From RYN-417 sp043745485 (GTDB lineage: Bacteria > Patescibacteriota > Saccharimonadia > Saccharimonadales > JACDBH01), in assembly GCA_043745485.1 (NCBI GenBank), contig JAYTSU010000030.1:1-51817 (forward strand): a DNA stretch of 51,817 nucleotides. The letters are read 5' to 3'. The notes beneath the pieces were generated by a model. The model ran no database searches. It was not told the origin of the DNA and was given only the letters and a program-made list of their open reading frames with translations. This document shows, piece by piece, positions 16,401-25,965 of this stretch. Numbering within the stretch: position 1 is the stretch's first letter; each line of letters starts with the position of its first letter. Position numbers and translations under genes: made by a program.

Positions 16401-17879
16401 ATGGATACCCAAGACACACCAACTCCTAACTTAGAAACGCCCTTTGATGAGCATGCTACTGAAACAGGTTTCACGGAAGTTGCTCACGCAGTTGAACCTG
16501 CCGTTAACATACCAAAAGCCGAGTTGACTACGGGGCGAACCGTTATGCCTGAATATATTCCAGAGACAGCACCGGAATTACCTGCTACGCCAGAGTTAGA
16601 GCCGATTCCAGAATCCCCAGCACCCGCTGAACTCGTGCCATTTGAACAAGATGAACATTTTGAAACAGTCGATCAACCCAGCCTTGAACCCTTTATGCCA
16701 GTCAATACGCCGCTGGATATTGACCCACCTGAAGAAGCCACAGAAACCCTAGAACCCCCTGAACTACTTAACAAAAGTCTTTATATTGTGTTTGCCGTCC
16801 GAGTTGCGACCGTAGCCCTCATAAGCATCTTTTTTATGCGTCTTTTTGGTGGAGCCGGCAGCACCTGTTCAACAACTGCCCTGCCACTGAACTATGCCTG
16901 CTCACTGAACTATTTATGGCTTGCCATCATCGGCGTATGCGGCTTCGCCATCATCGAACGAATCATTGCAAAAGTGTTTCACAGAAAGTACAGCCACGTT
17001 CTGTCTTTTGCTGGCTTTGTACTCGCAACTTATACGTTTTACCAAGTTAGCCAGCTGTTCGCAGCACTTAGCGGTTCTCAACAGAGATTGCCAAACATCA
17101 CAGTGTTTCATTTTATGCCCGCACTCATAGCAGTTCTAGTGACAGCTTTGGGGCTACTAATCGCGCACTTTGTTCCATATAGAAGAGTTCGCAGGATCAC
17201 CGCAGTGGCCTTCCCCATAACTGCACTGCTACTCATCATTATCTTGCCAATAGTACTCACCGAGCACCTCACAACCATTACGCTCGCTAATCAAATACGG
17301 CCAGAGACAACTCTCAAAGCCAATCTCAAAAACACGGCAACAGCTGCGGCTGCAGCGGGCGTTAACCTCTATGTTCCTAAGAATTACACCGGCCCACTGC
17401 AGATAAAATACGTGAAGCCATTTTTTAAAACCGGCGACTATCCCCGCTATGTACTGACGTTCCGACTCCCAAGTGGCAAAAATCTCGAGATGAGTGCACA
17501 CAAAAAAGACGCAACAAACAATCCTCCAACAAACTGCGGCGACTTTCTGCCGTACACCATCAAACCAAGCACCAAGCTCTCAAGTGTCGCATTTCCGTGC
17601 AAACTCGTGTTTACAACTGATAGTGGCCGCAACGTCTATGGCTTCTACGACTCCTCAATAACCGACACAATAAAGCTCGACTCAAAAGAAATTCTCAAGT
17701 ACCAGCCATCTGCCTACTACATTTATATCGACACCTTAGTAATTAGCTTCCTCGACACCACAGCTGCCTCCGGACAAGCCTCAACTATCACTTCTGATGT
17801 GTTGCGCAACTACGTAAACAGCTTACAGCTCATCAAAGATAAAGAGCTCCAAGACCATATCGACAAATACGGGGTGTAG
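16401..17879 (+). CDS. Five-TM membrane protein with acidic Pro/Glu-rich N-terminal tail
   Basis: Not recognised. The 492-residue protein has a disordered N-terminal region (1-122) rich in Pro, Glu and Thr with almost no basic residues, then five hydrophobic segments at about 127-147, 171-190, 199-222, 238-258 and 268-288. A C-terminal soluble domain of about 200 residues follows and, if the N-terminus is cytoplasmic, lies outside the cell. That domain has paired cysteines near 392 and 411 that could form a disulfide. Unlike a signal-peptide protein, its tail is strongly acidic. It is divergent from polA; no operon partner. Confidence 0.8.
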   Translation: MDTQDTPTPNLETPFDEHATETGFTEVAHAVEPAVNIPKAELTTGRTVMPEYIPETAPELPATPELEPIPESPAPAELVPFEQDEHFETVDQPSLEPFMPVNTPLDIDPPEEATETLEPPELLNKSLYIVFAVRVATVALISIFFMRLFGGAGSTCSTTALPLNYACSLNYLWLAIIGVCGFAIIERIIAKVFHRKYSHVLSFAGFVLATYTFYQVSQLFAALSGSQQRLPNITVFHFMPALIAVLVTALGLLIAHFVPYRRVRRITAVAFPITALLLIIILPIVLTEHLTTITLANQIRPETTLKANLKNTATAAAAAGVNLYVPKNYTGPLQIKYVKPFFKTGDYPRYVLTFRLPSGKNLEMSAHKKDATNNPPTNCGDFLPYTIKPSTKLSSVAFPCKLVFTTDSGRNVYGFYDSSITDTIKLDSKEILKYQPSAYYIYIDTLVISFLDTTAASGQASTITSDVLRNYVNSLQLIKDKELQDHIDKYGV

Positions 17880-17904
17880 CTGTTGTAATGTGTTGAGAAG
17901 ATGG

Positions 17905-18600
17905 TTAGGGGGCGGCTTTACGTTCTTTTTTATTTTTATACATATTTAAGTCAGCTGCATGTTTTGCTTCTTTATAAGACATTCCATCCTTAATAATGGC
18001 ATATCCCGCACTAAGCCCGCCAAAGTCTATATGACTAGAATCTATAACGCTTTGGGCATCTCGACGTAAGTGATTTATGACTCCAGCTGTAGCCTCTTCT
18101 GGTGGCAATTCGTGCCGATTGTCGTTACCTTGTGGTGAAATATCTGCAAGCACAACAAATTCATCCCCACCTATACGGCCCAGAATGTCATTTTGTCTTA
18201 ATTTAGTAGAGGTAGCCCATTCACTAGCTAGGCCCGTTAACAGTTTGTCACCTACATCGTGACCCTTTGTGTCATTAACATTTTTAAAGCCGTCCAGATC
18301 AACAAATATAAATGCCCACCTTGCCTTTTTGTCATTTTCGCTTATGGTCAATTTTCTATCATAAGCTTGTTCAAACCCAGCGCGGTTCAACAGGCCAGTG
18401 AGTGGATCGTGCGTAGATTTATAAGCTACTTCAACGACCCGGTCGTATAGTTGATCAGATGGGAACTCGCCCGTTTTAACTAAATAACCTAGGCTTAAAT
18501 TAATACGGTCACGAGTATAGCCATCCATTTGGCGGTAGGCCTGCGGAGAAGCTTCAGTGATATGTGGGCTAGCTAGTGGTTGGTTTAAGTTGCCTGCCAT
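17905..18600 (-). CDS. GGDEF-domain diguanylate cyclase
   Basis: A 231-residue protein with a C-terminal GGDEF domain (about 65-225) that makes cyclic di-GMP from two GTP. The fold signature DPLTGLLNRAGFEQ, the metal site FVDLDGFKNVND and the active loop GRIGGDEFVVL are intact, and an RQND inhibitory I-site lies five residues before GGDEF. Residues 1-60 carry no recognised sensor and no membrane segment, so it is likely cytoplasmic. The upstream promoter TTGACA-17-TATATT is the best match to consensus in the window. No EAL or PilZ partner is nearby. Confidence 0.92.
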   Translation of the reverse strand: MAGNLNQPLASPHITEASPQAYRQMDGYTRDRINLSLGYLVKTGEFPSDQLYDRVVEVAYKSTHDPLTGLLNRAGFEQAYDRKLTISENDKKARWAFIFVDLDGFKNVNDTKGHDVGDKLLTGLASEWATSTKLRQNDILGRIGGDEFVVLADISPQGNDNRHELPPEEATAGVINHLRRDAQSVIDSSHIDFGGLSAGYAIIKDGMSYKEAKHAADLNMYKNKKERKAAP

Positions 18601-18629
18601 AATAATTATAATTTCAGTTTTACATTATA

Positions 18630-18658
18630 AATATAGCACGGTTATGCTTTTTTGTCAA
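18630..18658 (-). promoter_or_regulatory. Near-consensus promoter of the GGDEF gene, TTGACA-17-TATATT
   Basis: On the minus strand TTGACA (18653-18658) and TATATT (18630-18635) are exactly 17 bases apart, giving a start near 18623 and an AT-rich leader of about 20 bases with no clear Shine-Dalgarno. A second hexamer TATAAT lies four bases before the ATG. Confidence 0.75.
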
Positions 18659-18681
18659 TGTTGTTGGATGGGTATACTATG

Positions 18682-19254
18682 CTACCTTAGACCGAGTTTT
18701 TGTTCTGCAGCATGGAAGAAGCTGGCGAGGTCGGATGCATTGTATAAAATCATGTCTTTTTCTTCACAATATGCGCGAATATCCCGCTTATTAAAGTCAT
18801 TTTCACTGTCACCTACATGCCACTCAGCCCTTTCACGTTTTTCGAATTCTTCGCGGGTAATGCGTGATTCTGCATCTCGCTGGCGCATGACCATACGTTC
18901 ATAACGGAGTTCAGGGTCGGCATCGGTATATATCATCTGGCCTTTTAGCTTGTGGATGACTGCGTTCATTTCGCCCATACTGCGGATGCCGGAGAGTACC
19001 AGACCCACTTTATTATCCAATGTCTTAAATTCTTCCATCCCGAGTTCTACGAACACGCCGCCGCCGCGAGTCTTACGGTAATAGGTGGCGGTTTCGAACA
19101 ACATCGGGCGCTCAATAGAACCGTGACGCTCCATACTAAATTTACGCACCATGTCACTGGTGGAAAACCAGATAAAGTCGTGTTTATCACGCAAATACTG
19201 TGCCAAAGTGTCTTGCCCGCTCGCAAATGCTCCCGATATTCCAATAATTTTCAT
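18682..19254 (-). CDS. P-loop nucleotide kinase-like protein (dephospho-CoA/dNMP kinase-like)
   Basis: A 190-residue P-loop protein. The loop reads GISGAFASGQDTLAQYL; the family pattern is GxxxSGKDT or GxxxSGKGT, so the catalytic Lys is Gln here. Later segments (VLSGIRSMGEMNAV, IYTDADPELRYERMVMRQRD) match a lid/arginine region of dephospho-CoA or deoxynucleotide monophosphate kinases. The start codon lies one base after the rpoD stop, so it is the third gene of a dnaG-rpoD-kinase transcript. Substrate uncertain, and activity is doubtful with Gln in the loop. Confidence 0.7.
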   Translation of the reverse strand: MKIIGISGAFASGQDTLAQYLRDKHDFIWFSTSDMVRKFSMERHGSIERPMLFETATYYRKTRGGGVFVELGMEEFKTLDNKVGLVLSGIRSMGEMNAVIHKLKGQMIYTDADPELRYERMVMRQRDAESRITREEFEKRERAEWHVGDSENDFNKRDIRAYCEEKDMILYNASDLASFFHAAEQKLGLR

Positions 19255-19255
19255 A

Positions 19256-20437
<1,182 letters not shown>

Positions 20438-20455
20438 AAATCTTCTTTTCCTTGT

Positions 20456-22216
20456 TTACTGTTCCTTGGCATGCTTTAATAAGTCGTTCAGCCGTTTATC
20501 GGCTTCCAAAAGCTTTCGCATGTCAACGTCGTCAGCTGTTTCCATAGCTTTCCGGACACGTTGTTTCTGATCCTTGACATACATGTCTACCAAGCGTTCC
20601 TGCAACCGAGTGACTTCGTTACGAAGTTCAATAATCTCGAGGTTCCGGTAGAGTTCTTCAAACTGTAATACTGTAATTTTTACATAATCACCGATAGATT
20701 GCAACCCATGAAGGTCTTTGGAAGCACCATCAAAGTCAAGATGAGATGCCAAAAATTCCAAAAGTGTCTGAGCCTCAGGGCTATTAAGCATCTGCGGTTG
20801 CACCATTTTAGCCTCTGCGCGGAGGCTGGGTTGCATCAAAAGTAGCGACAACAAGCGCTGTTCTGACTTGCGCCGTTCGGTCATTTCTTTGCTTTCGTGG
20901 GTGGTGCTTCGGGTTGCTGGTTTTTTAAGCCGAATTGGTCGGATGGACTTTGCCTGCTCTGTTAGTTTGCTGGCCATTGCTTCTTTACTGACACCAATGC
21001 TCTTCGCCAGCTCACCCAAATAATGGTCTTGTTCCACTTTGTCGGATAGGCCGCGGATAACTTGCAAGACCACGTCAGTAAATTGGCGCTTGCCTTGGCC
21101 TGTTTCTACATCCAAAAGGCCTTTATAGCGCTCAATAAGCCAGTCGACCGCATACTGATGCTGTTCAATCGCATCTTGCCACAGCTTAGGGTCTTTGCGC
21201 ACCAACTCGTCAGGGTCTTTGCCACTCGGAATTGTAATGATACTGACGTTGACCCCAACTTTTTGGGCGAGTGGGATGGCCCGCTCTGTGGCATTTATGC
21301 CAGCTTTATCACTGTCAAAAGCAAAGCGGATGTCCAGCGCATAACGCCCAAGATCTTTGAGGTGTGCCTCTGTTAATGCTGTTCCCGCGGCGGCAACGAC
21401 ATTTTCGATCCCCGCTTGATGGCTGGCAATAACGTCCAAGTTGCCCTCGACCACTACACCAAACTTCTTTTTTCTTATTGCATCCTTAGCTAGATGCAGC
21501 CCATAGGCCTGGCGGCCTTTATCGTATAAAAGTGTACTTGGGGTGTTGATGTATTTTGGGGCATCGGGGTTGTCCTCTAATATGCGAGCTGTAAAACCGA
21601 CCACACGGCCTTGGACATCACTCAGTGGCACCATAACTCTGCCCCGAAACATGTCACCCCACCCGTTATAACGCTGCGTAATGAGCCCAGCCGCACTGGC
21701 CTCTTCTTGCGTGAAATTTTTAGACTTTAAAAAGTTAATTAAGGCATCACCGGTGTTGGGCGAGTAGCCAAGACGGAACTTCAGAACGGTTTCTTTGGTA
21801 AAAGCGCGCTTTTTGAGTAGGTATTCTAGTGCCGTTTTACTTCCCCGCAGTTGGGCTTGGTAAAATTTAGCCGATAGATCCAATACTTCATACATGCGCT
21901 CTTTTTGTTTACTATCGCCCGTAGATTTGCCTTTAAACTGCTCTAAATCCACGCCCGCCTTACGAGCCAGCAGCTCTAAAGTCTCTTTAAAATCAAGGCC
22001 CTCAAGTTCTTGGATAAAAGTAAACATGTCCCCGCCCTTGCCACTACTAAAGTCATGCCAAATCTGTTTTTCGGGGCTCACGACAAAACTCGGTGTCTTT
22101 TCGTTACCAAACGGGCTCAGGCCTTTGTAGTTACGCCCGGCACGCTTAAGCTGAACATACTCAGCAACAACGTCCTCTATAGACAACCTGGCTTTTACCT
22201 CAGCAACCGCATCCAT
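20456..22216 (-). CDS. dnaG: DNA primase lacking zinc-finger ligands
   Basis: DnaG makes RNA primers at the replication fork. The 586-residue protein starting MDAVAEVKARL has the CHC2-type N-terminal domain (1-95), the TOPRIM catalytic core with VVEGNLDVIASHQAG and the DSDKAG metal site, and a C-terminal helical helicase-binding region. In the N-terminal domain the four Cys/His zinc ligands are all replaced: CPFH is SPFG and CFGC is DFSS, while the neighbouring EKTPSF and GGD stay conserved. An upstream in-frame start adds 16 non-homologous residues. It leads the dnaG-rpoD operon. Confidence 0.95.
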   Translation of the reverse strand: MDAVAEVKARLSIEDVVAEYVQLKRAGRNYKGLSPFGNEKTPSFVVSPEKQIWHDFSSGKGGDMFTFIQELEGLDFKETLELLARKAGVDLEQFKGKSTGDSKQKERMYEVLDLSAKFYQAQLRGSKTALEYLLKKRAFTKETVLKFRLGYSPNTGDALINFLKSKNFTQEEASAAGLITQRYNGWGDMFRGRVMVPLSDVQGRVVGFTARILEDNPDAPKYINTPSTLLYDKGRQAYGLHLAKDAIRKKKFGVVVEGNLDVIASHQAGIENVVAAAGTALTEAHLKDLGRYALDIRFAFDSDKAGINATERAIPLAQKVGVNVSIITIPSGKDPDELVRKDPKLWQDAIEQHQYAVDWLIERYKGLLDVETGQGKRQFTDVVLQVIRGLSDKVEQDHYLGELAKSIGVSKEAMASKLTEQAKSIRPIRLKKPATRSTTHESKEMTERRKSEQRLLSLLLMQPSLRAEAKMVQPQMLNSPEAQTLLEFLASHLDFDGASKDLHGLQSIGDYVKITVLQFEELYRNLEIIELRNEVTRLQERLVDMYVKDQKQRVRKAMETADDVDMRKLLEADKRLNDLLKHAKEQ

Positions 22217-22315
22217 ACCTACCAGTGTGGCATCCCTGTAGCCTGCTTGCAAGTACCACCCCATATACGCGTGTCATTGGCCCCATGTCTCTATATTTGT
22301 TATGCTTATACCAAT

Positions 22316-22948
22316 ATGGATTCAAATAATCAGCTCCCTGGCGTGCAACCTTCAATTCAACCCGGGGCACAATCAGACGCGCACAATCCGTATGGATTTA
22401 TTTTAAACGCACCCCATCCTCCAAAAAACAAATTTATTAAACCAAATTCACTCCGCTCACGACTGTTACTGGTAGTTGGTGGTGGGTTGGTACTAATATT
22501 TTTGATTGTTGGCATTTCTTCTTTTATACATAGAACAAGCAAAGCCAACACGACCGCACTCATAAGCTTGGTAGCTCAGCAGCAAGAGATTATACGGATT
22601 GCAAACCTAGGCGTTACAGGTAGTAGTGATTTTCTTATCCAATCACGGGCGGAAACTGCTGCCTTATCTGTCGGTACGCAGCAAACTGGCCTTACCAAGT
22701 ACTTAAAAGCACGAAAAGTTATCCTGACACCGTTGCTATTAAACTCTAAACTAGACCCAAAGACCGACGCGGACTTTAAGACCGCTACGGCAAACAACCG
22801 CTTTAACGATGTTTTTAGTCAAAAGCTCAAAGACATCCTGACGCTATATGCTCAAAATATTAAAAAGAATTATACTAATGCTAACGGTCCGGTTATTAAA
22901 GCTCAGCTGAATGAAAGTTATAAAAGTACGGTTTTACTCCTGAAATAA
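22316..22948 (+). CDS. Single-TM membrane-anchored protein, unknown
   Basis: Not recognised. The 210-residue protein has a polar N-terminus (1-45; Pro, Gln, Asn) with a basic RSR just before a transmembrane helix at about 49-69, then an extracytoplasmic alpha-helical region of about 140 residues (VAQQQEIIRIANLG, SDFLIQSRAETAALS, LKDILTLYAQNIKKN). The helix-rich outer domain with few cysteines suggests a coiled or bundle structure. A TATGCT hexamer nine bases before the ATG and TTGGCC 18 bases further up could be its promoter. It is divergent from dnaG and faces the YjbR gene. Confidence 0.75.
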   Translation: MDSNNQLPGVQPSIQPGAQSDAHNPYGFILNAPHPPKNKFIKPNSLRSRLLLVVGGGLVLIFLIVGISSFIHRTSKANTTALISLVAQQQEIIRIANLGVTGSSDFLIQSRAETAALSVGTQQTGLTKYLKARKVILTPLLLNSKLDPKTDADFKTATANNRFNDVFSQKLKDILTLYAQNIKKNYTNANGPVIKAQLNESYKSTVLLLK

Positions 22949-22952
22949 TATT

Positions 22953-23297
22953 TTAAGTTGAAGGCGTGGTGCTGTCCGAACCTTGGGTCACAAGATTATA
23001 ACTGTGGAAAATGAGCCCTTCAATTTCTTCCATTGGCAGTTGGCCGGACAGTATTATCGTATTCCAGTGTTTTTTGTTGAGGTGATAGCCTTCAAGCACC
23101 GTTTCGTATTTTTCGCGCAATGTGATTGCTAGCTGAGGGTCACATTTCAAACTCAGTTGCAACGGTTTTTTATCTTCACTAATGAGCGCAAACATCTTGT
23201 CGCCAACCTTATAAACGCCAACACCTTCCCCAAACGGGTATTCTAGCCGCGCATTCGCCATAGATAGGATGTAGTCCTCAACAGTTTTGTGATCCAT
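22953..23297 (-). CDS. YjbR/MmcQ family protein
   Basis: A 114-residue protein of the YjbR (MmcQ) family, small cyclic-hydrophobic-pocket proteins with a CyaY-like fold, some suggested to bind DNA. Visible family features are the opening EDYILSMANA, the LEYPFGEGVGVYKVGDKMFALI strand pair (given here in two parts: LEYPFGEGVGVY and KVGDKMFALI) and the closing KKHWNTIIL. Start choice: ATG 23295-23297 lies seven bases after TATAAT (23305-23310); the ATG three codons earlier overlaps that hexamer. It sits behind orn with a nine-to-18-base gap. Confidence 0.88.
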   Translation of the reverse strand: MDHKTVEDYILSMANARLEYPFGEGVGVYKVGDKMFALISEDKKPLQLSLKCDPQLAITLREKYETVLEGYHLNKKHWNTIILSGQLPMEEIEGLIFHSYNLVTQGSDSTTPST

Positions 23298-23315
23298 AGT
23301 ATCCATTATAGTGCC

Positions 23316-23879
23316 TTAATTCTCGTCATGTTCTTGCATGAACCAGTCGAGATAAAATTGCAGCTCGGCGATGCTGGCTTGGATGTCATCGTATGCGCGG
23401 TGGGTGTTGTTTTTGGCAAACTCCACTCCGTATTTGCCTTGGAGTAGAATCTTGAGCGTAGTGACGTCAAACATGCGGTAATGGAGCTTTAGATCCAGTG
23501 CTGGCCAACGTGCCTTAACTACCTGACGGTCGGAATGAATAGAATTTCCTGCGAGAATTGCTGGCTCAGTACCAAAATGCTCTTCGACGAATGCAATGAG
23601 CTCGTCTTCAACTTGTTTAACCGTTTTGCCATCATTGTTATTCTTCACAAAATCGTCGCGATTTTCAGAAAATTCTTGCCAAAATGTATTAAGTTTTAAG
23701 CGTTTTACTAAATTCTCTGGGTTGTTTTTAATGCGGGCTTCATAGCCGCCTAACGTGACAAAATTAAAGTCTGTTACCTCAACGGAAACTTCCAACACCA
23801 GGCTGTTTGGGTAGTCAAAATCCGTGAACTCTAGATCCATCCATAATAGTTTTGTCGGTGGTGCCAAGTTTTTACTCAT
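23316..23879 (-). CDS. orn: Oligoribonuclease
   Basis: Orn degrades 2- to 5-nt RNA fragments, including pGpG from cyclic di-GMP breakdown. The 187-residue protein carries the DEDDh exonuclease residues: Asp and Glu in WMDLEFTDFD near 14, the Asp in AGNSIHSDRQ near 110, and the His/Asp pair in THRAYDDIQASIAEL near 160. Length matches the family (about 180). Its ATG is seven bases from TACAAT inside the 23-bp gap shared with the divergent vanY gene. With a GGDEF cyclase in the window it could clear pGpG, which is inference. Confidence 0.95.
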   Translation of the reverse strand: MSKNLAPPTKLLWMDLEFTDFDYPNSLVLEVSVEVTDFNFVTLGGYEARIKNNPENLVKRLKLNTFWQEFSENRDDFVKNNNDGKTVKQVEDELIAFVEEHFGTEPAILAGNSIHSDRQVVKARWPALDLKLHYRMFDVTTLKILLQGKYGVEFAKNNTHRAYDDIQASIAELQFYLDWFMQEHDEN

Positions 23880-23902
23880 TAGAGATATTGTACAATACTC
23901 CT
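23880..23902. promoter_or_regulatory. Overlapping bidirectional leaderless promoter (orn / vanY)
   Basis: The whole intergenic gap is 23 bases. Its centre is the perfect 10-base palindrome ATTGTACAAT (23887-23896). Read rightward, TACAAT (23891-23896) is six bases before the vanY ATG; read leftward, TACAAT (23887-23892) is seven bases before the orn ATG. Both genes lack a Shine-Dalgarno. One palindrome thus supplies two overlapping -10 boxes. No strong -35 box is visible in either direction. Confidence 0.6.
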
Positions 23903-24679
23903 ATGCTAAAGAATATTTTGATAACTCTGGGAATAGTACTGCTTCTAGCAATTGCAGCAATTGGCGTACAGACTTTTGTCACTCGTCATGAAAACAAAGA
24001 GATCTTCCCCGTCATTTCAAAAAGCCCCACTGCTCAAACAAAGTCAGCGTCCGCCCCTGTCTTTAATAAAAAGAGATTTTCTAACTCTGAACCTGCCAGC
24101 ATGTGGGTTGTCGTAAACAAGCACCGCGCGCTGAGCCCGGCAACGTACATTCCCGCTGACTTAGTCACCCCCAATGTGCCGGTGCGCGTTCCTGGAAACG
24201 ATAGCATGCAACTGCGACGTGAAAGTGCTACGGCACTTGAAAGGATGTTTATAGGCGCAAAGGCTGACGAATTAGACCTTATGCTGTCCAGTGGCTATCG
24301 GTCATTTCAGTTTCAAACAAGCTTGTATGGTAGTTATGTGACTAATAGCAGCGCAACAGAGGCCGACAAAACTAGCGCCCGCCCCGGATACAGTGAGCAT
24401 CAGACAGGACTGGCTGCTGACATAGAACCGCTCAGTCAAAAATGTGATGTCGACGTCTGTTTTGCAACCACTCCAGAAGGCATCTGGCTTGCTGCTAATG
24501 CCTACAAATACGGATTTATCCTCCGTTATACCAAAGATAAACTGCCAGTTACGGGGTATTCATACGAGCCGTGGCATGTACGCTATGTAGGTATTGATCT
24601 TACCAACGAACTCCACAAGCAAAAAATCACAACCCTAGAAGAATTCTTTGGACTTGGTAACGCACCAGACTACTTATAA
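23903..24679 (+). CDS. D-alanyl-D-alanine carboxypeptidase, VanY/M15 family, membrane-anchored
   Basis: A zinc peptidase that trims terminal D-Ala from peptidoglycan stem peptides. The 258-residue protein has an N-terminal membrane anchor (residues 4-26) and the M15B domain with GYSEHQTGLAADI (zinc His and Asp) and EPWHVRYVG (catalytic/zinc His) near the end. Length and motif spacing fit the family; all metal ligands are present. The start is ATG 23903, six bases after TACAAT. Its end overlaps the convergent capA by ten bases. It fits a Gram-positive-type envelope. Confidence 0.93.
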   Translation: MLKNILITLGIVLLLAIAAIGVQTFVTRHENKEIFPVISKSPTAQTKSASAPVFNKKRFSNSEPASMWVVVNKHRALSPATYIPADLVTPNVPVRVPGNDSMQLRRESATALERMFIGAKADELDLMLSSGYRSFQFQTSLYGSYVTNSSATEADKTSARPGYSEHQTGLAADIEPLSQKCDVDVCFATTPEGIWLAANAYKYGFILRYTKDKLPVTGYSYEPWHVRYVGIDLTNELHKQKITTLEEFFGLGNAPDYL

Positions 24680-25965
24680 TATTGCTGAGATGTAATGAGC
24701 GGTATTGTTAAGCCTAAAGAGTTAAGCGTGCTGCTTATGCGCTCTTTTTGTGCCGCAACAGTTGTTTGGAGTTGCTGTGCATCAATCATGCTTTGGTCAG
24801 CAACTTCCAGCAAATACATATGGATGTTGGTGCGGGCAGCAATGTCATCAGCTTTTGCCTGTGCTGCAGTCCATTTATAATGCTGATAAATCGGTAAAAA
24901 CTGCATGTTTGTGACTGCATGTGTGGTGGCGTCAAAATCAATGACTGGGAGACCATTAAACAATGTCTCTGGCGGTTCCTGCGTGTTCAAAAAATTACCA
25001 ATACTGTACCAGACGAGGCTTTTTTTACCACTTGCTCCACTAATCCGAGCAACTGGCTCCAAAACATGTGACCCGTGTCCAATAACAACATCCACACCTT
25101 GGTCGGCAAGAAACTGTGCAGTTGTTTTCTGCGAGTCCGATATGTCGCCTGAATATTCCGTTCCCCACCGTATGCTCGTAATGATAACTTGTGCACCATT
25201 GTCTTTAGCTGTCTTGACTTGCCGAGCTGCATAATCAGTGGTGAATACATTAACGCCGTAATCATTTTGCGCTGGCGCGTCGCTGTTGAGGTAGGTGGTG
25301 TAGGCTAAAAATGCAAACTTTACACCCTTGACGGTAAAATAATTGACCGCATCGTGCTGAGCTTGGTTTTGGTTTTGCCCAACAACTGCCAGAGTATTCG
25401 TCGTTTGCTTCCAAGCATCAACCGAAGCATCAATCGCCGTTTGATCACGATCAAAACTATGGTTGCTTCCAGTAGCCACCATATTACAACCAAGCTTACC
25501 CATATCGCGCGCAAATTCAGTTGGTGAGTTGAACTTTGGATAGCCCGAGATCTTAAAAGCCGCCCCGCCGTTTAGGTTAGCATCATGACAAAACCGTATA
25601 TCGGCATTGTGAAATATTGGTACAAAATCCTCAACCATCGGCAAATAATTGTACGTTCCATCCGCTGCGCGTGCCTGCGAATTTATGGAGTCATGGGCTA
25701 TAAAATCCCCCGCTAACAGCAAACGGATGCGTTTTTCGTGTGTGTCTACTACTTTTTTGTTTGTATGTGTGGCTTTTGCCGTCTGCTCGTTTGTTGGCAC
25801 TTTTTTATTAAACATATAGCCAACTGTTATACCTAACAAAACTAATATAGTTATAGCCACGATAGCCATTTTTTTGCGGCTTCTTTGTGGGCGTATTGGT
25901 TCCCTTTTTAGAGATTGAGCCCAGTTATCCTGACGCTGATTACTGACTAGTTTTTCTTCCACCAC
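24670..25965 (-). CDS. CapA family (PGA_cap) membrane-anchored metallophosphatase-like protein
   Basis: A 431-residue CapA/PgsA-like protein, linked in other bacteria to poly-gamma-glutamate capsule or cell-surface polymers. A cytoplasmic basic segment and transmembrane helix (about 33-50) precede the domain with LAGDFIAHDSI near 83, the NHSFDRD motif near 168, WGTEYSGD near 268, and GHGSHVLEP near 298, together the metal-binding residues of the calcineurin-like fold. No capB/capC partners are near. The start codon is GTG (25963-25965) and overlaps the upstream hypothetical gene by 19 bases; a downstream ATG at residue 33 is less likely since it would truncate the basic region. Confidence 0.88.
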   Translation of the reverse strand: MVEEKLVSNQRQDNWAQSLKREPIRPQRSRKKMAIVAITILVLLGITVGYMFNKKVPTNEQTAKATHTNKKVVDTHEKRIRLLLAGDFIAHDSINSQARAADGTYNYLPMVEDFVPIFHNADIRFCHDANLNGGAAFKISGYPKFNSPTEFARDMGKLGCNMVATGSNHSFDRDQTAIDASVDAWKQTTNTLAVVGQNQNQAQHDAVNYFTVKGVKFAFLAYTTYLNSDAPAQNDYGVNVFTTDYAARQVKTAKDNGAQVIITSIRWGTEYSGDISDSQKTTAQFLADQGVDVVIGHGSHVLEPVARISGASGKKSLVWYSIGNFLNTQEPPETLFNGLPVIDFDATTHAVTNMQFLPIYQHYKWTAAQAKADDIAARTNIHMYLLEVADQSMIDAQQLQTTVAAQKERISSTLNSLGLTIPLITSQQYYK

